From assembly GCA_013397695.1 (NCBI GenBank), contig VYZI01000029.1:3865154-3929153 (forward strand): a stretch of 64,000 nucleotides of DNA. Direction: 5' to 3'. Shown piece after piece: positions 1 through 13,100 of the stretch. Each line of letters opens with the position of its first letter. Position 1 is the first letter of the stretch. Source of the stretch: Centropus unirufus. Lineage: Eukaryota; Chordata; Aves; Cuculiformes; Centropidae. The notes under the pieces are model-generated. The model saw only the letters and a list, made by a program, of their open reading frames with translations, searched no databases and had not been told where the DNA came from. Position numbers and translations under genes: made by a program.

Positions 1-1057
1 ACATTCTGCCCCAGAGTTTGGGAGCAATTTGACTTCCTTGAAGGGGGGAAATGTTCTACTTTCCCATGCCTCACCCAGGTTGATTCTTGAGCCACAGAAG
101 GCTTGATTCTTAGATAAAGATACTGCAAAAGCATGAAGCTTTATCAGGGTTATACTAGCATTAGATAATGTTACAATTTAAGGTTTTTTTGTTCTAAAAC
201 TATTGTTACTCTGGGAAGCTACCGTGTGGTAATCCTTAAGTGGATGAAGGCAGAGTATAAAAGGATTTTAGAAAAACGGTCTCCTCGGGTAGGTAACTGA
301 AACTAACAACAGGTCATTTAGAGATAGATGATTTTGTTCATCAGGGTTGGTTTTGTCCAGTTTTGCAACAATACCTCTGCGTCATTGTGGCATCTCCTTG
401 TTGCAAACCCATTTAGTATAGGCAGCATAAACATACCCTATTTCAGAGCATCATTTGTCTCTGAGGAAAGTCTGCTGCTCACATTCCTGCAAGCAGACAG
501 CAGGTTGGCAGGACTTGAAGGGCTACATGTCATCCTAATCAGAAAGAGAACCACGATTTGCTTTTTCTAAGAGTTTTTACGCTGACTTTAAGGACGTTGC
601 AGTGATTTTTGTGTGGTTATCTTCCTGAGTGGTGGATAAATTATCTAACAATGTTTGGTAAATATCTTGGTAAATCTGCAGTTCATCATTCCTTCCGAGG
701 ATTGAATTCTCATCATCGGAAAGGGCAGGATGGTGTGTGTAAGCGCGTGTGTGTGCATTTCCAGACAGGGTGGACTAGTAGGGTGGCAGATGTTATGCTT
801 GCCCTCAGGAGCTGCAGAGCACAAGTGGCTATAATGCTTTGCCGTGGGAGAAGAGGCCTGTATTACACAAATAAGAGCTGGATGTCAGTAGCTAAAACTT
901 TTCTGCCTTTTCAGAGGAAATTTATGGTTCTTTGAGTAATCCAATTCTTTTCTATACTCGAGCAATGCAAAGCTAGATTTCTTTAGTGATTGGTAATTCT
1001 GCATGTGCCAAAGGAAGGAAAATATGAAGTAAACGTATCACTTTGTTTTGTTGTTAG
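1..1057. other. SNX9 intron, 3' part (upstream edge of window)
   Basis: This is the tail of the intron before the first visible SNX9 exon; it ends in a TTGTTAG acceptor. The exons for the SH3 domain and most of the low-complexity linker must lie to the left of the window. Open frames at 328-570 and 609-935 show no family resemblance and no splice logic. No repeat was recognised. Confidence 0.8.
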
Positions 1058-1142
1058 ATTTCCTGGATTTGCAAAACCTGGGATGGAACAGTATCTGTTG
1101 GCAAAGCAGCTAGCAAAACCCAAAGAGAAAATTCCCATAATT
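1058..1142 (+). CDS. SNX9: SNX9 exon: linker/yoke segment, residues ~207-235
   Basis: The exon starts with one base completing an Arg codon and reads FPGFAKPGMEQYLLAKQ onward to KIPII. It is the conserved membrane-proximal linker that packs against PX-BAR in the SNX9 family. The acceptor is TTGTTAG and the donor is ATT|GTAAGT (phase 0). Confidence 0.95.
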
Positions 1143-4100
1143 GTAAGTTGGAGATGTGTGTGTAGTTTTTCTGTGTGGGTGGTGTGGTTTGTTTTGGGGT
1201 TGTGGTTTTCTGTTTTGGGGTTTTTTTGGTGGTGTGGGGGTTTTTTTTATTAATTCTCTCCACCCTTCCAGTTCCCCCAGCTTAACTTTTAGCCTCGGGG
1301 CTGCTATATGTGTTTGGGTCCAAAGAAACTGATACTGAACATATAATTAGAAATGGAACTGTCATAATAAAACTGTGCACTATTTAAGTATTTTAAAGTA
1401 GTAGTAGACTATATTTCAGAGTTATGTCATAGAGAAAATTTTCAGGGTCAAGTCTTAGCTCCTCCTTTCTTCCAAGTGTGCTGATTTATTACTTTTTTTT
1501 TTATTTTACTGTTTTTTTCAGTTCAGTGCTGCACATGCATTACTTGTGATCATGAAAATGAGCATTTTTTTTAATTGGGAGGCAAAGCAAATGGACTGTG
1601 CTGTCTGTTAATTATCTAGGTAGTTATGAATGTAGTTCCAACATATTAGATAAAGGTTTACAGTATTCGGTCATGATGGTCAGGCCGTCTTATGATCTAA
1701 AAACTAAACTCATATATGTATATGTGTATATATATAAATATGCTGTTCTAGTGAAATGTGGTGGAATTGTCAATCCCTAGGCTTCACCACTCCTTTGCTA
1801 TTCAGGAAAAAATGTAATATACAGAATAAAATAAACACAACTGCGGCTGTAAGAACCCCCCCAATTTCCTGACTGTCAAGCTCTTGATGATATCAATAAA
1901 AGCATTCAAGTGAAGCGAGAAAGTAGTTGTCTCCTTGTTTGCAGCTGGTGTGCATGATGTGTTTAAAGATAATATTTGCAATTTCTTGCAGATCGGTGAT
2001 TATGGCCCAATGTGGGTTTATCCTACCTCTACATTTGACTGCGTGGTAGCAGATCCCAAAAAGGGTTCTAAAATGTATGGTCTCAAGAGCTACATTGAAT
2101 ATCAGCTGACCTGCACTGTAAGTGTATCTGGAGTGGAATATTCTCTCTTGCAAACTTGGGTCATTTGTACATAGAAATAGTAGAGTTTGTGTGACTTGGT
2201 AACAGGATTATAAGTGTTAGTTGTCACACTTTTTTTTCCCCTAAAGCAATACTTTGTTCTAGCATTTCAATTTCTTCGGGAATTACTGATTCAAGTCATA
2301 AATTTTATTTACAACCTACGTTGGTTTTTTTGTTCTGGTCATGCTTGTTTCATGTCACCATCTGCGGATGCTTGTCAAAATTCAGAGTTGTATTTCTCTT
2401 GCAGAACACTAATCGGTCTGTCAACCACAGATACAAGCACTTTGACTGGTTGTATGAGCGTCTCCTGGTTAAATTTGGATTAGCCATTCCAATCCCCTCT
2501 CTTCCAGACAAGCAAGTAACAGGTAATTATTCCCAGTTGTTGAATTCTTGGGCTGGAAAATAAGATCACTTTTTTTAAAAAGGTTCAGTTATTTCTCACT
2601 GTTGTTTTTCTTTTTTTCCCTGTTATTTTTAAAGGGAGTTTCAAACCGCCCCATCCTTTCACTATTTAAAACTTCTGATGAGGTGTGATGGCATGTTGTA
2701 ATAACAGCATAATTTCAGAGCTCATGTTTACTCATCTAGTCCAGTGATTTTAATGACAGTAGTTAAAATCAAACACAATTCCTAGTTACTGCAGAAGAGA
2801 ATATTGTTGGGGAAAGGGGATAACAGTACTTAAGTTCCGTATTTGCTGATTGTCTGGAGAAATGGGTTTTGCAGGGTTAGTTTTTATGGGGGGAGGAGGA
2901 CTGTTCTTAATTTTGCATTTGTTATAAATATTTTAGGATGTAGGAGCTTTGAAGCCAAGCTCTTGAAGGAAAGGGAACATCCCCTGACAAGCTGGGGTTT
3001 TTTGCTTGCTAGTAAAATGTTGCAGCTGTTTCTCCTGTAGCTTGATTTCACACTTGATTTAGAAATTATAGCTCATTTTTATAACATTCAGCTCTAGTTT
3101 GTCGGTTCAGCTTCACTAAACGCTCGGAAGCTTCTGGAAATCTTTTGTTCTGGCTACAAAAGAAGTGGGATTGAACTCTTGTAATGCTCATGAGTTCAGT
3201 CATTGCAATGGAATATGGCAATGGCTGTGCTCTCAGTAGTCTGCCTTCCCTTCTACAAGGCTGTGCTAGAGTGCGTGCGAGGAAAAGGACACCTCCATAG
3301 GAGGAAAATGTGTTACTTTTGCCTATTTCTACTTGGGTCTTTTCTGATAAGGTTTTTATATGGCCTTTAAGACAAGCAGCCAGAAAGCAAACATACAAAA
3401 GCCGGCATATCGCCAGCCATGGGGCTGTGGGCATCGCTGAAAATGCAGCAGCTCTGCTGTGTTTGAAGAAAGCTAGGCATTGATGAAGATGCTGGGATAA
3501 ATGCCGAGGAAGCTGAAAAGTGAGGAAGTGACTTCCTTCCCTCCCCTTAGTCTCATGTTTAGAATTCTCCTGTATTTTGCTTAAACGTGTGCGTGTGAGC
3601 TAAAAAGAAACCAAAAGACTTGATGGGACCTTGACGTTTTATTGTAACCTTCAAAGACTGAAGAGTCTGGCATCACAGTTAAACCTTGCCTGTGGATTTC
3701 AATCTTCCGGAGTCTGTGGGAGGGGATGACTTGTCTCATTAAAACAAAAAAGCCTGCCTCTTCCTCTTTTTAAACTTTATGGGAAAAGCTGAAAGAAATG
3801 GTCCTTATTTTTCATTGTGTTTAGGACGCTTCTTCCTGAAGAGTGTCTAGAGAAGTATTTCAAGACTGTTATTCTTGACAAATAGACTGACTTTTCTCAG
3901 GAACATGATTTTGCTGGTGATGATATGCCTAATGACCAGCACGTAACTTCCATATGTTAGTGTTCCTGTTGCCTTGCATTCCTTACACTGGCAGGAACAC
4001 TGCAGAGATTTCAGTATAGATTAAGGGTGGAAAAAGCTATTACTTATTACATTATTATATAATGGCTATTTTGTAGTAGTTTAATTTTTTTTCTCCTTCT

Positions 4101-7100
4101 AACTTGCAGGAAATATAACTAAACTTCATTTCTCACCAGTTAGGTTCTTTACATGCTAGTCTTGCTACTTTCCATATTTGCTATTAAAAAACCAAAGCAA
4201 AGCACCACAAAAAAAAAAGCAGCCTTGTGGAGCTGCTGCCATAGTAACCATACAGTAGAAGTATACTGAAAGGGTGCATGCATTCAAGATTTGTCATGTG
4301 TGCTGCTATGGAAATTGGAAGAGTTGGATGCTGGAAAAATCTCTCATTCCTTTCAAATGCATCCTGGCCACTGTATGCTTTAGAAGTCTGACGTCATTTG
4401 TTTGGGGTTTTTTATTCCCTAAAATGCTAAAACTAAGGTTCTTGTAAATACACAGTGATGATGTGCTAGTGATTAAAAAAAAAAACTTGATTACTTTTTA
4501 ATGAGTTTATGCTAATCTCATAGCTACCAAAGCAATCAGTCTTAAATGTGTGTATTCGGACCAGTTTATACATATGATTTACTGATATTTTAGTTTTTTT
4601 TAGTTTTTTTCTCAGCACATTCACTTACCTATATAGAAACATGTTTATGGGAGGTACTGCTTTTTTAAATGTGCTATTCATATCTGAGCAGTCCAGTTTC
4701 CAAGTTGTCAGGTCCTAGCTAACAAAGCATTTGAATGCAATTACTCCCTTTTTCTCCAACGTTTTTGATCCTTACATTGACTAAGGATTTACTAGGCTGT
4801 ATCAGAAAAATGCCTGCATTCTGAGCCTGTGCCTAGCTTTTCTCTTCGGTCAACTTTTCCATCTGAAACTTTATTAATCGTTTTTTGTCTTTTTTTTTTT
4901 TTTCCACAAAATTTTTTTTCATTTGTGGTTGGGTATTATGGTTTTCAGGGTTTTTTTTTTTATATTTCCTGTCTGCCTTTAAAAGGAGGATTATTCTTGG
5001 TCAGTAACCACTATACTGCAATATAAGGTTCTTCTGATTTGTCGGCATAATGCTTCTTGTAAGTTCTGAGTTATTAAATGATTGATAACTCACCAGACAA
5101 ATTAGGGGTTCTGCTTAATTAAAAAAAAAAAGAAAGGTTGAGAGTACTAGAGTGGAAGTGTAACACCTGCATATGTTAAACATATAACAGGGAGATTTGA
5201 GGAGGAATTCATCAAAATGCGTATGGAAAGACTGCAGGCTTGGATGACGAGGATGTGTCGCCACCCTGTTGTCTCAGAAAGTGAAGTTTTCCAGCAATTT
5301 CTCAGTTTCCGTGATGAGAAGGTAAGAAATAAAGTGCAGGCACCGTGCCCCTTCGAACCGAGCTCAGCTTTGTAGTCTTATTTGTCTGCCCCCCTGTGGG
5401 CAGCAGTGACAGCTGAAAACTGTTGTGTTTACTGCCTTGGCTGATTGATCAAGGTGAGGCAGGCAGTTGCTTCTGTGAGATGCTCTACTCCCTTCCCACA
5501 GAGATGTGTTCTTTAAAGTAGCTTTGTTGCCAGTGGTTTCAGGACAATTTATGTCCTCCAGCAGAATAGGAACATATGTAATAATCCTTTCAGCTGTTGC
5601 CCTGATCTGTCTCTCTTGGGCTAACTGTGGCCCTCTGGTACTGCTAACAGCAGCTACTTCCTAGCAGACCTAGGATGCTCTGATCCTGTATTATATGTAA
5701 AAACATCCCCTCTGGATGAGATTTTCACTGGAGTGGGCTGCATCAGCATTGTGCTCCACTCTTACCTGGTAGAACCAGCTTTTTTTTATTCCCATGTGCT
5801 CCCCACCCCTCAGTGTTTTCTTAGACTTTAAGAGGATTTATTATCTTCACCTTCAGTAAATAATGGTTTCTTCATGACTGAACTCCAAATCTGTCACTTA
5901 TTTGGTTATCTACCCAAGAAAAACAGGAAAACGGCTGCTTTCTCCTCAAAATAGTAATACTTCTAAACACGTATATTTTGCTGATACAATAAATGATCTA
6001 TACAAGTTTTTAAGACTAGACTGGATAAAGCCCCAAGTAAATGAGGTCGCTGCTTGGCCATGTTTGAGTAGGAGGTTAGAGTAGAAATGTCCTGAGGTCA
6101 CTTCCAACCAGAAATATTCTGTGACCATGTTACTAGCAGTCCTAGTGAAGTGCGATTTGGATGGCCAGTGGAGAGTTGTGTAACTGGGCTAGCTAGCCAG
6201 CAGCTCTTAGTAGTTTGCTTATGGGCAGATGTTGTAATACATCTGGAATTCTTAACCTTTCTAGCTGTTCCCGCTGAGAACTTAGTATGGCAATTGCATA
6301 ATAGTCTCATGATCTTCTCGAGTAGCTTCTGATATTGGCACTGTCATATGTGCAGATACAGCTGAATATAATTGCTCTTACACTGTATTTCAGTTATATA
6401 CAAGAAGGGTTTGTTTACCCCACAGTTTAGAAAACAAAGTGTACAAGGAGGAGGAAGGGAAACTCTCAAGAAACCTTGGTCCTACTGAAACGCCCATTTA
6501 AAAGATTTTAATTTACAGGCAGTCTGTTCATTAAATGTTCCCTAAACTTCTTCCACTGCTACAGTGTGTGCTCTTAAAGATGCATGAACAGTGGTTGTCA
6601 AACTTTGTCTTTTTTTTTTTTTTTTTTTCCATTGTCTTCAAGGAGTGGAAAACTGGGAAGAGGAAGGCAGAAAAAGATGAAACAGTAGGGGTCCTGATCT
6701 TTTCTACAATGGAACCAGAAGCTCCTGACTTGGACATGGTAGAAATGTAAGGCGATTTCTTTTTGCATGGATGTTGTGCATCTGGATATACAACAGATAC
6801 TGAGATAGTGTAAAACTAGAACAGTAAGAGCGCACGTGTATTCATCGATTTGAAGAGGCACTCATCAAGGCAGAGCTGAAAAATTGTTTGAATATGAGAT
6901 TTTCTTATCACCCTCCCCAAAACTTGGTGGGACTCCATGTGTTGTCTCTAACTTTGGTGGCTGATCATAAAAAGATATACGCAAAGCTAGTTGGTGAGAT
7001 AGAGTACTGGCTATGGAGCTAAGTTTTATATGCTATGGGAGTATATTTTGGTCTTTAATCCTTCAGTTGTGAAAGGTTCCAAAGTGTGCTAGACTTGCTG

Positions 7101-10100
7101 AGTAGCTTGGGTTGCTTTGCTGTGAGGGCTGTCTCCTACAGCCTTTGACTGAGAGCATTTGTAAGATTTGATGTAGTTTGAATGATGCTCATTGAAAATT
7201 AGAAAATATATGTCTAGTTTTCTTTCGTGGAGTTGACAGAGCATTGCTGTGTATGCGCTTCTGTGTTAAAGAGAAGCTTTGATGGCTGCCTGAAAACATG
7301 CTTAAAGTAGGGTAAAAAGCCTAAAAACACACTAATTCAGAATGCTCTTTTGAGCATCACTGAATTTTTTCTTTCTGCATAATAAAACTGAACACAATGG
7401 TATTATCAATATAATATAAAGTTATGCATATTTATTTCCCTAGAAGGACCACTATATTATTTTTTATTTACCTATTTTAGACTTTTATTAAACTATCCGG
7501 AACAATTAGTTTCTTTATAGTTGTTCACTGTTGGATTAATTTTGCTTCTTGTGTTACTCAAACATCTAATTTCCTGTCAATGTGGGGTCCTTCTTTTTGT
7601 GTTAAGTGCTCTAGAGATGAATTTTCCTCAAATTGGATTTTGCTGTTCTATTATTACTTGATGTCTTGGGATGGATATTTAGCTAGTAGTCTTTATTTTT
7701 TTATGAAACTAACTATAGTAAGAATGATAGTCCGATATCGTGGGTTTAACAGAGAGGGAAAAATTAAAAGAAAAATGCCCATGTCTGAAGAGAGAAATTG
7801 ATACTGGTGAAATGGCACAGATTTCTAGGAATCAATTTATTTCCCTGATTTTTATTTATTTTTTTAAGACTTAGTTGACACTACTGAACATTTCAGTGTT
7901 GTTTAAAATTAGCATAATGCATTTGTTAAACTGCATTTTGTTTTTGCTTTTTCCAAATGCTACAGAGAGCAGAAATGTGATGCAGTGGGTAGGTTCACCA
8001 AAGCAATGGATGATGGAGTTAAAGAGCTGCTGACAGTGGGACAGGAGCACTGGAAGAGGTGTACAGGGCGTAAGTGTCCCTTCTAAACTCAGTAGTTGTT
8101 TCTGTGTTGCTTTCCTCTGTTTTATTTTTTGTTGTATTTATTTATAGTCTAAAGCACTTCTTAAAACTCAAGGAAGTCCTAAAGAATCATCAGGATTGTA
8201 TGGCATTTTGGCTGCTTTCAGTCTCTGAGTATAAATTGTGGGTGTCTTTTGGGTTTGTTTTTTCTTCTCTCATAACAGAAATATCTGATCCCTCCCTTAG
8301 GTTTAAAAATACTGAAAGTGAAGCAATCTTAGTAGTCTGACCAAAGCCCTTGTTGGACCTGTTCTCATGTATTTGTCATTTATCTACACTTTAGTGATAT
8401 GGGCAAAGTAGACCTGTCTGTTTGAAATCATAAATGATTGTTTTAGTTAACCCCTTGTTTAGGATTCTTGCATGCCAGGAAGAGTGATTTAAAGATGCAG
8501 TGGGTTTAAAAAAGGAAAAAAGAAAATAAAAACCAACTTAATTCTAACTTAATCTTTAGCCCAATTCTTTTTCTCCTATCTTGTCTCTTCCTTCCCACAG
8601 ATATTTAGGGTTGCAGAACTTCACACCAAGTCCCTATGACTCTGCCTGGGCCCTAATTTCCTAGTCCACAGCAGTGTTCAGTGTTTGTGGCCACCACAAG
8701 GCAGCTATTGAAAGGAAGCAGGTACTACAGCTGAGGATCGTAATAAGAAACACTTCAGGGCAGGCTGTAGTGTCTGGCAGCAAAAGACCCATCACATAAA
8801 TCTCCTCTTTTTTTCTTTCTTTTTAACTCTTTCTCACTCCCACAAAAAAACATCCCAGACTTGGGAGTAAGTCCATCTTCTGAGTTCTCTGCTGCTTTCT
8901 AATCTAACAGTGCAGTTGAATATCTCAGGCTGATTGGAGGGGTTGGAAAGTATAGAAGCCCAGTCTCTTCTGGTAGTAATTACATTAGACATTAGTATCT
9001 AGAAATTACTTACACTTCTCCACTTCTGAATAAGAGGTTTTTCTTTTGCACCTCATGTCCCTCCTGCTGGTGAAAAATAGTTTAACGCAGGACACAGCTC
9101 TAACATTGCATGGCTCTTGCTTCTCTAGGCAGTGATACCAAGGGGGAAGTGCCAGGCAGGGAAAGGAATAAGGTCCCTCAGATGAGAGTAGGAAAGCAGC
9201 GTTGCTTTGCAGTTACAGAAGCAATGATCAAAACCACCGTAGTTAAAGGCTGGCTGTGACGTGCTCGCAGTAGAAATCCAGTATGTTGTTCACTGCTAAA
9301 AACTCCCTGAACTTAGGACACCGATGCTTTAGGTAGGGAATGATTTTTCTAATACTTAAAAGCTGTTGATTACTGGGCATAAATGCAGTAAATAAGATGT
9401 GATTGTGTTGTAAAATTTTAACTTTTAACATTCCAGACATTGCTACTGGATAGAATAGGGAGACTGGTAAATTAGGACACGCAAAATTGAAGGATTTCAG
9501 TAGACTCTTAGTTTTAAATTCCCTATCAGCTCGAGTACCAACTCAAAGTCAGAATCATTTCAGTATTGCTCAGGATACTGAGCAATAGTTAAGTGCATTC
9601 TGTTCTGACTTCTACGTCTGACTGTGGAAACTTTTTAAATGCAAATGAAAAGAAACCAGCTGACATTTCCACCAGCAATTCAGTAACGACCTAATGGCTG
9701 ATAACAGAACTCTAGTGCTCTGAACGTTGCCTGTTGAATGAGAAGTACCAGTTCTCATAAATAATCCGACTTCTGGGCTAAAACTTCATCCATCAATGAA
9801 ATGATGTGATTTGGGGGTTTTGTTTTGTGTATTGGTTATTTTACCACACAAAGGGGTTCCTGTGTGAATATCAGGTTGCATGGGATGCTAGATAAGCTAA
9901 AAAACTGCTCTTAATCTGGATATTGTACCCTCTGAACACAAATGTTTGACAACATAAAGTGCATCTACTCAGGTTTCTTCTGACAGCATAGGTAGCTTAT
10001 GAAAAGTTGCTTTCACTTTGCACATTGCCTTTTAAGCCTCTGGGGTGGAGGCATTCACGGCGTAAACAATGAATGCACTCATAAATCGCAGTTTATTGAC

Positions 10101-13100
10101 TTAATTGTGAGGAAATGATTTATGCATACATTTTCAATAAATGGATTCTAAAAACAATTAGGTATTTGCATCAGTTTAGGTTCCTTGATAGTCTTGGTTT
10201 CTGGTGCCTTTAAGTACAAAATCCACGAGTTGAGGAGAGTTTGGGTGTGATAGGTCTGTATCAAAATCCCCTCTCAAAATGTCAATGAGATCCGTTCTCA
10301 TTGCTAGGGCTGCTCACTCCAACCCTTCCCCACCCCAAACCCCCGGCTCCCCAGAGGCTAAAATGTGCTCTTAATGGGGAGAAAAACATCTCACTGTGTG
10401 CAGAGGACTGAGTTAGAAGTGCAGTGAGATTTTTATATTTTTTTTTTAATAGCAATCACGCAGCTGATTGTGGATTTGAAGAATCCAGACTGCAATTTAT
10501 TTATCCGGTTTTGGAATGTCTGTAGCGGGGGGGGTAAGAATGGGATTGTAAATGCTTCACTAGAGGAAATGTAAAACCTAGTTGGTTTTAAAATCGGATT
10601 CTATCAAGTTTCAAAAATGCTGCAGATTTAGTCTCACTTAACCTTATGGGTTTTTGCTTCTGTTTCCCTCATTTGCCCCTTTCAGCACTACCCAAGGAAT
10701 ACCAGAAGATAGGAAAAGCATTGCAGAGCCTGGCACTGGTCTTCAGCACTAGTGGATACCAAGGTACTTCTGTAGCTTCGTTTGTGTTTTACTTAACAAA
10801 AGATGTTTTAGTTACCCCATGTTACATTTTTTGCCAAAGATCTTAATGCCTTCACCTTTGACCTTTAGTTGTTAAACTTGATTCTGAAAAACATACTAAA
10901 AACTGGTCTCTCTGGAGGGTTGTTTACTCTAGCCTTTTCTGACCTTACACCTTTTTCTGGTCCTTCATGAGCCCTAAAATAGAGCCTACCATACTATTTA
11001 TGAAACTTGTGGGAGGGAAAAGGAGGGCATTAATTGCTCAAAGTTGTCCTAAAATGTAGTCTTTAGGCCATACATAAAACCCCTGCTTTAATGTATTAAG
11101 TTCCACTGATATTTTTCAGATAACTTGAAAATATTTCTTCATAGAGAGAGCTAATAGAGTCTGCTTTCTCTGGGTTTCTCCTGTCAATTTTTTTTTCTAG
11201 GCTTAACAGCAAAAATGCATTTTGCTAATACCTCAAACATTATAGCATAGAGGCTCTCGGAAATCTTTCCATCTTATGACTTTTAGTTGACCAGTACTTA
11301 CTCTGATTACTCCTCTATTGCTTTGTGCTCTTAAAGCTTTTTGCCCTACAAGCCATGTATTAAAATTCATCCATTTCTGAAACTCAGGTTCTCTGTTGCA
11401 GGAAACATCAGAAATGGACATAGTCCTGTAGTTTATTCTCATCTTTGTCCTATACTTCAGCAGGGCGACTGCTTAGTTAGAATTGGAGCGCTCGGCTCGG
11501 TGTCTGTTGGGAGCTGAATGTTTTCATCCTCTCTTTTTTTTGTTTTTATTTTTAATACTCGAGTTCTGGAAGCTTAAGCTAATAAAGATTGCAGTGGCTG
11601 ATTTGATGACACAAATGTTTTCAGCTACTGGTAGCTGACATCAACATACTGAATGCTCTGTTAGTTGGTTCATTTGTACACTTCAGGTAGGGTGCACCTG
11701 CTCTCCTTGCCTCTTCCATCAGTGCTGCGTGCTTGGTCTGCATCCCTTATGTGGTGAATGTCTACTGCCTTCGCTTCTGATTTCTAGCCTTAAAAGTCAA
11801 AGATTGCACCAGTCAAGATGTACTTGAACTGACTCATTCAGGCTTTTTTTCTTGTGCTGCAGAATGAGCCTTACCAGTTAGTTGCCAGCCTCAGTGCCTG
11901 CTAGGAATCTGTCCCAAGTATCTGCAGTTGCCAGGGTACATCTAAACTATTAATGACACGTTGAGAGGTTCTCACTTAACCTGGCTGTGGGCCTTTGTGC
12001 CAGCCCATCAGTTTTAAGAACACATGCTTCGAAAGTGTGGTGCCTGTGCAAAAATGCATTTTGGACCATTCCAGACCATGCCTGAAAGTGTCTTGCAGCC
12101 TGGCACTATATTGCTTATCTTATTATGGGATAGGATGTTCTTAGGTTAATACAGCCTTAAGTAGCATGGCTTCTCTTTTGCAGTGCCAAACCTGGGCAAG
12201 TCTTTGTCTGATACTAGGAAAAAAAAGGGAATGGCAGTGGTATGCCACACAGCCCTCGTGAGATCTAATCCTGCATCACCACTGCGGAATATCGTTAGGC
12301 AGCTACATGAAAGCTTCGCCATGCTGCCAGCTACAAAAGGCACATCTTGCCTTCCAAACTGCTTGTGTGCTGAATGTTATTAGTCTCAGGGGTACTTGTC
12401 AAGAAAAATCTAGTTCCCTAATACCTGAAACTTTTTCCTGCTCCTGGATTTTGTTAAAACTTACTTTTAAAGAGAAGAAAAGAAAACAATCCCATTTCTT
12501 GCCAGAAAAAAAAGAAATCTGCTGAACAAGTAGTTTGTAGAAAAATCCAGCTAAGAAATGTTATCTGTACAGTTCTGGTACAGTAAAAGATCTGCTTAAG
12601 AACATAAGAATTTATAAACAACAGATTAAGTAAGAGGCGAAAGGCATTAAAAAAAATTAATCAGGTAACAGATTTGTAAGAGTTTTGTAATAGGTTGTAA
12701 ACACTGGGAAAGGGTGGTCTTGCTTCAAAACAGATGGCATGAAAGGTGTATATTTCTTGACAGAGTTTGAGCACTTTTCTTCTTGTCAGAGGGAGGTGCT
12801 CCCATGACTGCGATCATGAATTAATAAATATTAATGCTGCTTCACCAGATGCGTGCCTCAGTTCCCCTATTTGACACGTGAGCACTTATCACATGTTGTA
12901 GTAAAATAAGCAACATCAAGTTAATAATTTATTTCATTAACATTTGACGATTTTCACTGAAGTCACTGATTAATGTCTGTAGAACGAAACCCGGATTTTT
13001 GTAAAAGACAAACTGCTGCCTCATATCGAAACAGGCCTAAAAGGATGAGAAAATTTATTTTTTTTTTTCTTAAACTAATACTTGATATCTACCAATTGCA

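Noticed and set aside
5350..5375. CTTCGAACC, like a tRNA T-loop on the minus strand
   Set aside because: No acceptor stem, D-arm or anticodon arm can be built around it.
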